In this document: in pieces, positions 6,578 to 14,090 of the stretch | How positions within the stretch are numbered: the first letter of the stretch is position 1 | Layout: each line of letters opens with the position of its first letter | From: DSXH01 sp037446915 | GTDB taxonomy: Bacteria; Bacteroidota; Ignavibacteria; Ignavibacteriales; Melioribacteraceae | Assembly: GCA_037446915.1 (NCBI GenBank) | Contig: JBBIHP010000067.1 | Location: forward strand, 1 to 16,823 | Length of the DNA: 16,823 nucleotides | Direction of reading: 5' to 3' | The notes under the pieces: model-generated | Seen by the model: the letters and a program-made list of their open reading frames with translations, nothing else | Told to the model about the DNA's origin: nothing | Database searches by the model: none | Translations under genes and position numbers: made by a program

Positions 6578-8251
6578 TTAGACAGCAACAGTCTTTTTAA
6601 TTTTTATTTGAGAGCCAAGTTCACCAATTACATCATAATTTAAGGAGTTAAATTCCTCAATACTTCTTGCAATATCGGTAAAAACATCTTCTGCCATTTC
6701 ATATTTCATCTTTAAATTCATTTGTGAAGAAATAAGAGAAAGAATTTTCCATCCTGGTTTTGCATCATATTTATGACCTTGCATCCATCTATCGAATTGA
6801 GTACCGAATTTATCCCACCGGCTCATATTCATTCCATCCAGTGCTCTATCCATTTCAACTGTTGAGACTGCCGGTCTAATTCTTTGAACTCTTCCCTGGA
6901 AGTTAATAAATGTTCCATTCTTTTCTGCGTAAGTAGCTGAAGGAAATATAATATGGGCTAACCGGGCGGTCTTATTAAAATTGGCAGCATGAACTATTAA
7001 TAGATTAAGCTTCTTTAGAGCTTCTTCCCATTCACTATTAATAGAAGCAACATCATCTTCCATTACATAGAGAGCTTTTATTTTTCCCTCTTTAATAGAA
7101 CGGAGAATACCTTCAAGGTTCATTCCGTTTTGAGCAGGTTTTACACCAACTATTTTTGCTCCAAGTGAATTTGGAGTTTTATCTTCTCTTATTAATATTT
7201 CATCCTGATCACCCGGAATTTTATGTTCAGCAAAATCGATATTACTTACGCTTAATGCTTTTGCTAACTTAACCATAGTAAAATTATCTTCGCATGTTGC
7301 AAATGGTGAACCAATGAATGCAATTTCGTTTCCTTTAAATTCCTTTAAATATTCAGCTGCCTTCGAAATAGCATATAACCAATCAACTTTTTTCAATTCA
7401 TCATTTTCCTTAATAAAAGTTCCATCAACTCTGTCGTTAGCATTTACAAATTTGAAAGTGTTCAATCTTCCATTATCACACATCCAGTAACTGTTTACTT
7501 CTTCATTATGTCTTGGTGTTAGTCTCAGGATCTCGTTATTGCGGACCCAGATTTCTGTATTACAACCACGCGAGCAACCTACACAAATTGATTTAGTTGA
7601 TGACATTTCCCAGACACGGGATTTAAATCTGAAATCTTGATTAGTAAGCGCACCAACAGGACAGATATCTGTAGTATTCAAAGTATAAGGATTATCGAAC
7701 GATTCGCCCGGGAAAGTAGTAATGGTAACACGGTCGCCTCGTTTAACAAATGTTAGCTGATTGGCTCCGGCTATTTCATCGGAGAACCTGATACATCTTG
7801 AACATGAAATACACCTATCGCCGTCGAATTTAATGAATGGGCCGAGTTGAACGCGTTTGTCTTTTCTAACCTTCATTTCTTCGAAACGGCTTTCACCTTT
7901 ACCATGAGCATACGCATAGTCTTGTAATTTACATTCTCCGGCTTCATCGCAAATGGGGCAATCGAGAGGATGATTGATTAAAATAAATTCCATAACAGCA
8001 TTACGAGCTTCAAGAGTCTTTTGAGATTTAGAATGAACAACCATTCCTTCTGCAGCAAGAGTTGAACATGCAATAACAAGCTTAGGCATCTTTTCAACTT
8101 CTACCAAACAAACACGGCAATTACCGGAAATGGATAGTTTTGGATGCCAGCAGAAATGAGGTATATCAATATCAGCCGCTACCGCAGCTTCAATTATTGT
8201 TTGACCTTGTTTGAATTCTACTTGTTTATCATCAATTGTTAAGTATGGCAT
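6578..8251 (-). CDS. nuoG: NADH-quinone oxidoreductase subunit G
   Basis: NuoG is the large Fe-S subunit of the complex I peripheral arm. The 557-residue protein is much shorter than the roughly 900-residue Escherichia coli form. All N-terminal clusters are readable. The 2Fe-2S N1b ligands are C34, C45, C48 and C62. The N5 His-Cys set is H94, C98, C101 and C107. N4 is C147, C150, C153 and C197. A further Cys set, C223, C226, C230 and C258, matches the N7-type site (CxxCxxxC, then 27 residues, then C), which mitochondrial homologues lack. The rest is a shortened molybdopterin-oxidoreductase-like domain without visible cofactor residues. AAGGGA precedes the ATG. Co-transcribed with nuoHI. Confidence 0.95.
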   Translation of the reverse strand: MPYLTIDDKQVEFKQGQTIIEAAVAADIDIPHFCWHPKLSISGNCRVCLVEVEKMPKLVIACSTLAAEGMVVHSKSQKTLEARNAVMEFILINHPLDCPICDEAGECKLQDYAYAHGKGESRFEEMKVRKDKRVQLGPFIKFDGDRCISCSRCIRFSDEIAGANQLTFVKRGDRVTITTFPGESFDNPYTLNTTDICPVGALTNQDFRFKSRVWEMSSTKSICVGCSRGCNTEIWVRNNEILRLTPRHNEEVNSYWMCDNGRLNTFKFVNANDRVDGTFIKENDELKKVDWLYAISKAAEYLKEFKGNEIAFIGSPFATCEDNFTMVKLAKALSVSNIDFAEHKIPGDQDEILIREDKTPNSLGAKIVGVKPAQNGMNLEGILRSIKEGKIKALYVMEDDVASINSEWEEALKKLNLLIVHAANFNKTARLAHIIFPSATYAEKNGTFINFQGRVQRIRPAVSTVEMDRALDGMNMSRWDKFGTQFDRWMQGHKYDAKPGWKILSLISSQMNLKMKYEMAEDVFTDIARSIEEFNSLNYDVIGELGSQIKIKKTVAV

Positions 8252-8265
8252 TTCTCTTCCCTTTT

Positions 8266-9534
8266 TTACGCGACAAGTTGAAGCAATAAATTTTTTGGTG
8301 ATAAAATTACTCTTGTGAGAGTACCATTTTCAATTTTACCTGATCTATCGAAAATCTCGTTAGATATTTCTCTAATTTCCTGTGAGGTTACTGTATGAAT
8401 TTTTCTAATAGTCTCCTCGACCGACTTAACCCTGTTAAAATAAATCATCGACTGGGCAATTCTTAGCATTCTATTAGTAGTACTTTCGAGACTAAGTAGC
8501 ATGTTCCCAATCAAATATTCTTTAGCCCGGTTAAGCTCCTTTTCACTTACTTTTTTACTTTTTATTTTTTCTATCTCTTCAAATATAAGACTTTGAGCTT
8601 TATAAACGGAATTTTCATTTGTAGAAAGATAGACACCAAATGTTGAAATATCATAAAAAGAATTTAAAAAAGAATTGATCTGGTAAGCTATTCCATTTTC
8701 TTCGCGGATTTTTTGAAATAATCTTGAGCTGCTTCCTTCACCTAATATTTGTGATAATATATTAACTGCAATTCTCTTTTTATCTTTTGTTCCATAAGTC
8801 GGGCGACCGATTATATAATGAACTTGTTGAGTTTCTTTTTCTACAAAAAGATCAGATGCAGGAAGTAACTTCAATTCACTTTTATTTTCACGTTTCGATT
8901 TCATTTCTTTGGTAATATATTTCTCAGCAAGCTTAAGTAAATGATTATGGCTTACATTGCCTGATGCAACTATATAAAAATTTTCGAATGTATAATTATC
9001 TTTTACAAATCCTTTTAAATCCTTATGAGTAAAGGAACGCAAATTTTTCTCAGTACCGATTATCGGCATTCCAACTGTGTTACCGGCAAAAACATTGCTT
9101 TCAAATTTGTCGAATATAAGTTCATCAGGAGAGTCTTCAATATCGTACAATTCATCAATTACAACTCTGGATTCCTTTTCAATTTCGACAGGATCAAAAA
9201 CAGAATGCTGAATCATATCTGCTAATACTTCAAAAGTCTGTTCAATATGCTGAGCAAGACCTCTTCCGTAAAAGCAAGTATGTTCTTTCGATGTGAATGC
9301 ATTTAGATAACCGCCTAATGATTCAATATCTTCAGCGATTTTTTTTGCGGATCGCTTTTTTGTCCCTTTGAAAAACATATGTTCAAGAAAATGACTGATT
9401 CCGTTATTGGTTTCATTTTCATCCCGGGAACCGACGTTAAACCAGAAGCCAAGAGAAAATGATTTAACCTGTGTGATCTTTTCGGTTATTATTTTTATGC
9501 CGCTGGGCAGTTGTGTGATTTTTATATTATTCAA
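8266..9534 (-). CDS. M16B family zinc peptidase (pitrilysin/processing-peptidase-like)
   Basis: A 422-residue metallopeptidase of the M16 family, related to Bacillus MlpA/YmxG and to mitochondrial processing peptidase beta. The inverted zinc motif is HFLEH (H48, E51, H52); the third ligand is E128 in VVIDELYDIEDSP, 76 residues on, as expected. The C-terminal half has the family's GEGSSSRLFQKIREENGIAY segment. There is no obvious signal peptide, so it is probably cytoplasmic. The only plausible start is TTG at 9534; there is no convincing ribosome binding site, and an in-frame stop lies just upstream at 9555-9553. It leads the nuoGHI genes with a 14-base gap, an unusual pairing. Its substrate is unknown. 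Confidence 0.92.
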   Translation of the reverse strand: MNNIKITQLPSGIKIITEKITQVKSFSLGFWFNVGSRDENETNNGISHFLEHMFFKGTKKRSAKKIAEDIESLGGYLNAFTSKEHTCFYGRGLAQHIEQTFEVLADMIQHSVFDPVEIEKESRVVIDELYDIEDSPDELIFDKFESNVFAGNTVGMPIIGTEKNLRSFTHKDLKGFVKDNYTFENFYIVASGNVSHNHLLKLAEKYITKEMKSKRENKSELKLLPASDLFVEKETQQVHYIIGRPTYGTKDKKRIAVNILSQILGEGSSSRLFQKIREENGIAYQINSFLNSFYDISTFGVYLSTNENSVYKAQSLIFEEIEKIKSKKVSEKELNRAKEYLIGNMLLSLESTTNRMLRIAQSMIYFNRVKSVEETIRKIHTVTSQEIREISNEIFDRSGKIENGTLTRVILSPKNLLLQLVA

Positions 9535-9571
9535 AGAGGATTTCTTTACAATTTATCTTAAAAATGTGGGA

Positions 9572-9602
9572 CAAATATAGAGATATGCACCGCAGTTTTC
9601 AA
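9572..9602 (-). promoter_or_regulatory. Promoter of the M16 peptidase-nuoGHI operon
   Basis: On the minus strand, TTGAAA (9602-9597), a 17-base spacer and TATATT (9579-9574), extended to TATATTTG (TAnnTTTG type). It lies 38 bases upstream of the TTG start. It is the same class as the tRNA operon promoter. Confidence 0.75.
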
Positions 9603-9679
9603 ATAAGAGTAATAGATAATCTTCAAGAGATTGGATTAGGGATTGTTAATTTGGTATTAAGAAGTTTTTATAGATTCTA

Positions 9680-10036
9680 CTAACCTTTAATTCCAAAAAC
9701 TGTTAATAATGCATTATCAATTTTATGTAATTCATTTTCCGAAATAGTTCCTCTAATCCTAACCAGTCTTTCTTGATAATCGATTGGCCGGGATTGAAGA
9801 CAATCGGCAATAGATTTTTTTGTTAAACCGTTTTCTTCTGAAGGTTCTATTTCGACATTACTTTTTACTAATGCTTTTTTTTCACTCCATGAGGTAATTG
9901 GAACTACCTGAATAATCGGTACAACTTCATTATAAAAATTATTGGTCACAACAACACAAGGTCTAATTTTCCCAGTTTCAGAACCTTTTGTTGGTTCAAG
10001 ATTAATATCCAGAATCATTCCTTTTTTAATTATCAT
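9680..10036 (-). CDS. MazF/PemK-family endoribonuclease toxin
   Basis: A 118-residue member of the MazF/PemK family, sequence-specific mRNA interferases held inactive by a partner antitoxin. Family landmarks are PTKGSETGKIRPCVVV (15-30) with the conserved Arg (R25), VVPITS with the conserved Thr (T48), and SIADCLQSRPID further on. R25 and T48 match the catalytic pair of the family in identity and spacing. The ATG at 10036 overlaps the antitoxin's 3' end by 11 bases, indicating translational coupling. The frame is open a little further upstream, and another ATG lies at 10018, but the overlap start gives the usual length. The cut site cannot be predicted. Confidence 0.9.
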   Translation of the reverse strand: MIIKKGMILDINLEPTKGSETGKIRPCVVVTNNFYNEVVPIIQVVPITSWSEKKALVKSNVEIEPSEENGLTKKSIADCLQSRPIDYQERLVRIRGTISENELHKIDNALLTVFGIKG

Positions 10037-10265
10037 CAGGCCAATTCTTAGTAGAATCATTAATCCATTCTTTTATTGTACCTTCTTCTGAATAAATTTC
10101 AGCAAGAATTTTGGCAGAAGATTTTAAACTCTCTGTTTCAATATTCTCCTTAAATATATCGACAGCTTTACGAATTAGTGAGCTTTTATCTTTGAAACCA
10201 AATCTCGAATGATGATTAATAAATTCTATTTGTTCCTTTTTCAAGCTTATTTTTATCTGTTCCAT
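10026..10265 (-). CDS. Antitoxin of a MazF-type module, ribbon-helix-helix-like
   Basis: A 79-residue protein directly upstream of, and overlapping, the MazF-like toxin. The N-terminus IKISLKKEQIEFINHHSRFG, followed by DKSSLIRKAVDIFKE, has the strand-helix-helix pattern of a ribbon-helix-helix (CopG/MetJ-like) DNA-binding domain (about 3-40). It is not the AbrB-like fold of classical MazE. The acidic, variable C-terminus (about 41-79, ending NWPDDN) would be the toxin-binding tail. AGGG lies 8 bases before the ATG. Such antitoxins commonly autorepress their promoter. The name is given from context; the fold is inferred. Confidence 0.8.
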   Translation of the reverse strand: MEQIKISLKKEQIEFINHHSRFGFKDKSSLIRKAVDIFKENIETESLKSSAKILAEIYSEEGTIKEWINDSTKNWPDDN

Positions 10266-10290
10266 ATATTAGACCCTATTTAACGCCCCC

Positions 10291-10319
10291 AATATAAGCT
10301 CCTAAAAATGGAATTGCAA
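10291..10319 (-). promoter_or_regulatory. Promoter of the toxin-antitoxin module
   Basis: On the minus strand, TTGCAA (10319-10314), a 17-base spacer and TATATT (10296-10291), 25 bases before the antitoxin ATG. The leader is very short. TATATT recurs inverted as AATATA near the start codon, a weak hint of an operator. The remaining part of this 204-base gap (to 10469) shows no further gene or clear hairpin. Confidence 0.7.
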
Positions 10320-10469
10320 ATCTGTTAAGTAAAAAATCATTTACACCTTGAGCTCAATTTGGATTAGTAAGAAAGTAAAATATGAACCGACAAAACCTCA
10401 ATATTAATTACCTGGTTAACAATGCTACTAAATAAATATATGCTGGAAACAAGACTTAACCGGACTATA

Positions 10470-11486
10470 TTATTTTCTTGGTAGTCTTTCCAGGTATGAA
10501 CTGGTACTTAATACAGCGAAGCTATTAAGATTCTGCAAATCGCTAAGTGAATTACAATTCAAATAACTCATTGCACTTCTAAGCCCGTCAGAAATTCCAT
10601 TAATAACATTTTTAACTGCACCCTTATAAGGGACGAGAGTTTCTTCACCTTCAATAAACTCATTTTTCATTTTAACGCCAAATGAAGCAGAACCGCGGTA
10701 CTTTTTCCAGAGCTGGTCGTTGTATTTAATTACTTCACCCGGTGTTTCTTTTGTTCCTGCTAACATTCTACCAAGCATAACTACATCGGCGCCGCACGCA
10801 AGTGCTTTAGCAACATCACCCGGGCTTTTAATTCCTCCATCTGCAATCAACGCAATATCGAGTTTGTTTTCCAGTTTTGTAAAGTAAACATTAAGTAGAG
10901 ATGACACCTGACCTATTCCAATTCCGGTTTGAACAGATGTAGTACAAACGCTTCCGCCTCCAATACCGATTCTAACTGCATCTGCACCGGCATCTACAAG
11001 TTGCTTTAATGTGGATCCGTGAGCAACATTACCAACAATTACTTTTACTTTGTATTTGGTTTTAAGCTCTTCACATTTTTTTAATACATAGGCATTATTT
11101 GCATTTGCTGTATCAATACATATAATCATATTTTTTTCTGCAAGATTTTCTATTAGACTCTCTTCCGCTGTCAAACTAACTGATACTGCTTTTATTCCCT
11201 CCAGGTTTTTTTCATTGGTTATAAGATCACTGAGAGATGAATTGAATCTATTGAGGATACCAATACAACCCAGATTTGTTAATTCTTTTGCCATTTCGAG
11301 TCCGGTTACTGTATCCATAGGACTTGAGATTACCGGTACAGTAAGTTCCTCGCCAATAAAGAAAGATTTTGTATTAACTTCATTTCTTGTTTTAACCTGA
11401 GAAATTTCAAGGGGGATTAAACTAATATCATCGTATGTAAGCGATAGTGAATAATTGTTCAAATCTTTCTTTGAATAGATTTTCAT
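10470..11486 (-). CDS. IMP dehydrogenase/GMP reductase family protein without CBS domains
   Basis: A 338-residue (beta/alpha)8 barrel enzyme of purine nucleotide interconversion. It starts with LTYDDISLIPLE (16-27), has VPVISSPMDTVTGLEMA (50-66), the phosphate-binding ADGGI (215-219), and a mobile-flap region ending EGEETLVPYKG (279-289). The catalytic loop is GIGGGSVCTTSVQTGIGIGQ (174-193) with Cys181. The typical family loop is GSxCTTR; here Ser184 replaces that Arg. There is no CBS pair between barrel strands. Length, CBS absence and the EGEETLVPYKG flap resemble GMP reductase more than GuaB, but I cannot decide which reaction it performs. ATG at 11486 with GAGGA five bases upstream; a TTG at 11498 overlaps this site and is rejected. 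Confidence 0.88.
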   Translation of the reverse strand: MKIYSKKDLNNYSLSLTYDDISLIPLEISQVKTRNEVNTKSFFIGEELTVPVISSPMDTVTGLEMAKELTNLGCIGILNRFNSSLSDLITNEKNLEGIKAVSVSLTAEESLIENLAEKNMIICIDTANANNAYVLKKCEELKTKYKVKVIVGNVAHGSTLKQLVDAGADAVRIGIGGGSVCTTSVQTGIGIGQVSSLLNVYFTKLENKLDIALIADGGIKSPGDVAKALACGADVVMLGRMLAGTKETPGEVIKYNDQLWKKYRGSASFGVKMKNEFIEGEETLVPYKGAVKNVINGISDGLRSAMSYLNCNSLSDLQNLNSFAVLSTSSYLERLPRK

Positions 11487-11537
11487 TTTTGTCCTCAATT
11501 AAAATTCAACAAATAACTTGATTAATCCGAAACGGTG

Positions 11538-11545
11538 CAAACATA
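11538..11545 (-). promoter_or_regulatory. Possible -10 element upstream of the IMPDH/GMPR gene
   Basis: TATGTTTG on the minus strand fits TAnnTTTG and lies 51 bases before the ATG. No good -35 is visible at the right distance (AAAAAC at 17 bases), so this is a weaker call than the other promoters. Confidence 0.4.
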
Positions 11546-11584
11546 CAAAAAATATCAATAAAGTTTTTTGTATAAAGTAATTTT

Positions 11585-11610
11585 TATAATTTGCGCAAAC
11601 TTTTTATAAT
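11585..11610 (+). promoter_or_regulatory. Possible promoter region of the POT transporter
   Basis: Two copies of TTTTTATAAT (11581-11590 and 11601-11610) contain perfect TATAAT hexamers, 33 and 13 bases before the ATG. No consensus -35 is present at 16-18 bases for either; TTTG at 11567-11570 is too close to the first. The upstream copy is the more plausible -10. Confidence 0.4.
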
Positions 11611-11623
11611 AAACGGAACTCTT

Positions 11624-12979
11624 ATGACTTCTATTGAAACTTCTGCAGCAATAAAACAATCATGGAAATTTCCTAAGGATTTCTGGCTTGCCAATTTAAT
11701 GGAATTATTTGAACGTGCTGCTTACTATGGATTTTTTATTGTTCTTACTCTTTATCTTACTGACATTGTCGGTTTTAATGATAAAGAGACAGGAATTGTA
11801 GCGGGAATATTTTTTGCTTGTCTCTATTTCCTCCCGCCATTTGTAGGCGCAATAAGCGATAAGATAGGATTTAAGAATGGATTGATAGTTGCCTTCTCGT
11901 TATTAACGATAGGATATTTTTTACTTGGTGTATGGCATTCAAAATTACTGGTTATATTATTTCTTTTTATTGCAATGGTTGGAGGGTCTTTTATTAAGCC
12001 GCTTATTACCGGCACAGTTGCAAAAACAACCAATGAAGACAACCGTGCAAGAGGTTACGCGCTTTTTTACTGGGTGGTTAATATCGGTTCATTCAGCGGT
12101 AAAACATTTGTACCGTTTATACGCCAGGGACTCGGTCTGGAATACGTAAACTTTTTTTCTTCCGGAATGTCTTTTCTGGCATTACTATTTGCAATCTTTT
12201 TCTTTAAGCAGGTGGATGCCGGACATAAAAGTAAAACCATTAATGATGTTTTAACATCACTAAAAAAAATCTTTTCAACACCACGATTAATAATTTTAAT
12301 TCTTATTGTAACTGGTTTTTGGGTAATACAACATCAACTTTATGCAACGATGCCCAAATATGTAATTCGCCTACTTGGTGAAGAAGCACGTCCTGAATGG
12401 CTCGCAAATGTTAATCCCTTGGTTGTTGTATTGTTTGTTGTATTAATTACTCAATTAATGAAGAATAAAAAAGCAGTAACATCAATGCTGGTTGGAATGT
12501 TGTTAATGCCATTTTCTGCTCTTGCAATGGCGGGAAGTCAAACCTTAGAAAGCATAACAGGAAATTCTGTATCAATACTCGGTTGGTTCTCGCTTCATCC
12601 ATTAACTGTTATGATGATAATCGGGATTGGAATTCAAGGATTGGCTGAGTGTTTTATTTCACCACGTTTCTTAGAATATTTTTCTTTTCAAGCTCCCAAA
12701 GGTGAAGAAGGAGTCTATCTGGGATTTAGTCATTTGCATTCGTTCTTCTCTGCACTTTCCGGATTCATTATGTCTGGATTTTTACTCGATAAATATTGCC
12801 CGGATCCAAAAACATTACCGGTTGGATTAACAGAAGTTGAAAGAGCAGCTTACTATTCCGATGCACATTTAATCTGGTTTTACTTTTTGGCGATAGGACT
12901 TACTGCTGCAATTGCACTTTTTGTTTATAAGTACGTTACTGAAAGAATTGATAAAAAGAGAGAAGCAACAACTAATTGA
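11624..12979 (+). CDS. POT/PTR2-family proton-coupled oligopeptide transporter
   Basis: A 451-residue major-facilitator protein with about 12 or more membrane helices. POT members import di- and tripeptides with protons. The N-terminal helix has the diagnostic ExxER...YYG motif as ELFERAAYYG (27-36); the usual F after ER is replaced by Ala. An MFS motif A-like loop, GAISDKIGFKNGL, follows around 75-87, and ALFYWVVNIGSFSG matches the PTR2 helix signature. I chose the ATG at 11624 (GGAA five bases upstream) over a TTG at 11591. It is the only plus-strand gene, and its last 8 bases overlap the convergent amidase. The substrate is inferred from family. Confidence 0.87.
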   Translation: MTSIETSAAIKQSWKFPKDFWLANLMELFERAAYYGFFIVLTLYLTDIVGFNDKETGIVAGIFFACLYFLPPFVGAISDKIGFKNGLIVAFSLLTIGYFLLGVWHSKLLVILFLFIAMVGGSFIKPLITGTVAKTTNEDNRARGYALFYWVVNIGSFSGKTFVPFIRQGLGLEYVNFFSSGMSFLALLFAIFFFKQVDAGHKSKTINDVLTSLKKIFSTPRLIILILIVTGFWVIQHQLYATMPKYVIRLLGEEARPEWLANVNPLVVVLFVVLITQLMKNKKAVTSMLVGMLLMPFSALAMAGSQTLESITGNSVSILGWFSLHPLTVMMIIGIGIQGLAECFISPRFLEYFSFQAPKGEEGVYLGFSHLHSFFSALSGFIMSGFLLDKYCPDPKTLPVGLTEVERAAYYSDAHLIWFYFLAIGLTAAIALFVYKYVTERIDKKREATTN

Positions 12980-14090
12980 TTTTTTCTAAAGTAATAATCC
13001 GGGAGTCATTTAAATTTATTTTGAAATGAAATGGAAGCGAATGATTCCCGTTCTTATTTGCGCAAATAATCCTTATTACATTTTCTGTTTGGAAAATATT
13101 TTCTACCTCGATTTTAAGCAGTCCTGATTTACTATCATATTCATAGTTTACTTCCTGTTTATTTATGAAAACAGAAATTGATTTAGGATTAATACCGCTT
13201 GAATCGGATAATGCAAAAGTAAGTTGATATCTGTTTCCATTAATCTTTGTACTATCTGAAATAAATTGAATGACCGGAATACCGGAACGAAAATATTTTG
13301 CAATCCCCCTAAAAATTCCCCATGCCTGAATCTGATTGAAAGTCTCGTCATTAAGACGCAATTCTTCAAACCGGCTTGTATGGAAACCGCATTCAACAAG
13401 AACTGCTGGAATATTAGTTTTACGCAAAACTGAGAATCCTTCACCCGGATAAATATTGTAATCGGAATATGTCCCGTCAAATGAACCGAGTCCGCCGGGA
13501 TTTCTCATTACATATGAAAGGTCTCTTTGAATATAACGGGCAATGTCTCTTTCGGATGGTTCGTATTCATAATCCGTTTCTTTAGCATGATAATAAGTGG
13601 AAGTATAATTAGTGTAATCATCCTCAGCTTTTGAGGGAGCGTTATGATGAATACTTATAAATAAGTCCGCTCCACTTGCATTGGCAATTTCTGATCGTAA
13701 TGCAAGGGGCACGGTTTCATCAATTGCCCGGGATAAATAAACCTCGGCACCGGCTTTTACTAAATACTCCTTTAGATATAACGCTACTTTAAGGTTCACA
13801 TCTGCTTCAACTATTTTACCTGAACGGCTTGTATTCTTTCTATCTTCACCGCCATGACCCGGATCCAGAAATATTTTTTTACCGGTCAGATGTCTCGAAT
13901 AATCATTTATAGTTTTTGCTCTTACTAATTCATCTTTCCAATCGGCGGGATACTCATACAGCGGGACATTGATTACAGTGGTACATTTTGAACTTAGTAA
14001 TAATACAATAAATAGAAACAGTCCCTTGAGAAACAAAGATTTTGGTTTGTTAAGCAAATCTATTTTGAGATTTTTTGCTGCTTTATACAT
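12972..14090 (-). CDS. N-acetylmuramoyl-L-alanine amidase (amidase_3), membrane-anchored or secreted
   Basis: A 372-residue zinc amidase that cleaves the bond between N-acetylmuramic acid and L-alanine in peptidoglycan. The amidase_3 ligands and catalytic residues are all visible: H79 in FLDPGHGG, E95 in GKIVEADVNLK, H148 in SIHHNA, and E233 in AVLVECGFH. Residues about 20-35 are a hydrophobic export segment ending LLLSSKC. Cys36 could be lipidated, but Lys at -1 is a poor lipobox, so a membrane anchor is as likely. The last 100 residues look like a beta-rich Ig-type domain (inferred). The ATG at 14090 has AAGGGA upstream and lies inside the helicase gene's 3' end (31-base overlap), suggesting coupling. 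Confidence 0.9.
   Translation of the reverse strand: MYKAAKNLKIDLLNKPKSLFLKGLFLFIVLLLSSKCTTVINVPLYEYPADWKDELVRAKTINDYSRHLTGKKIFLDPGHGGEDRKNTSRSGKIVEADVNLKVALYLKEYLVKAGAEVYLSRAIDETVPLALRSEIANASGADLFISIHHNAPSKAEDDYTNYTSTYYHAKETDYEYEPSERDIARYIQRDLSYVMRNPGGLGSFDGTYSDYNIYPGEGFSVLRKTNIPAVLVECGFHTSRFEELRLNDETFNQIQAWGIFRGIAKYFRSGIPVIQFISDSTKINGNRYQLTFALSDSSGINPKSISVFINKQEVNYEYDSKSGLLKIEVENIFQTENVIRIICANKNGNHSLPFHFKINLNDSRIITLEKIN

Noticed and set aside
10383..10436. 17-codon plus-strand open frame in the gap between antitoxin and IMPDH/GMPR
   Set aside because: Very short, no clear ribosome binding site and no supporting context.
9680..11486. Possible defence island around the toxin-antitoxin module
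   Set aside because: Neighbours are purine metabolism, a peptidase and complex I; no other defence, integrase or transposase genes are seen.
13163..13480. Minus-strand frame of 105 codons inside the amidase gene
   Set aside because: Alternative frame of a gene with all catalytic residues intact in the main frame.
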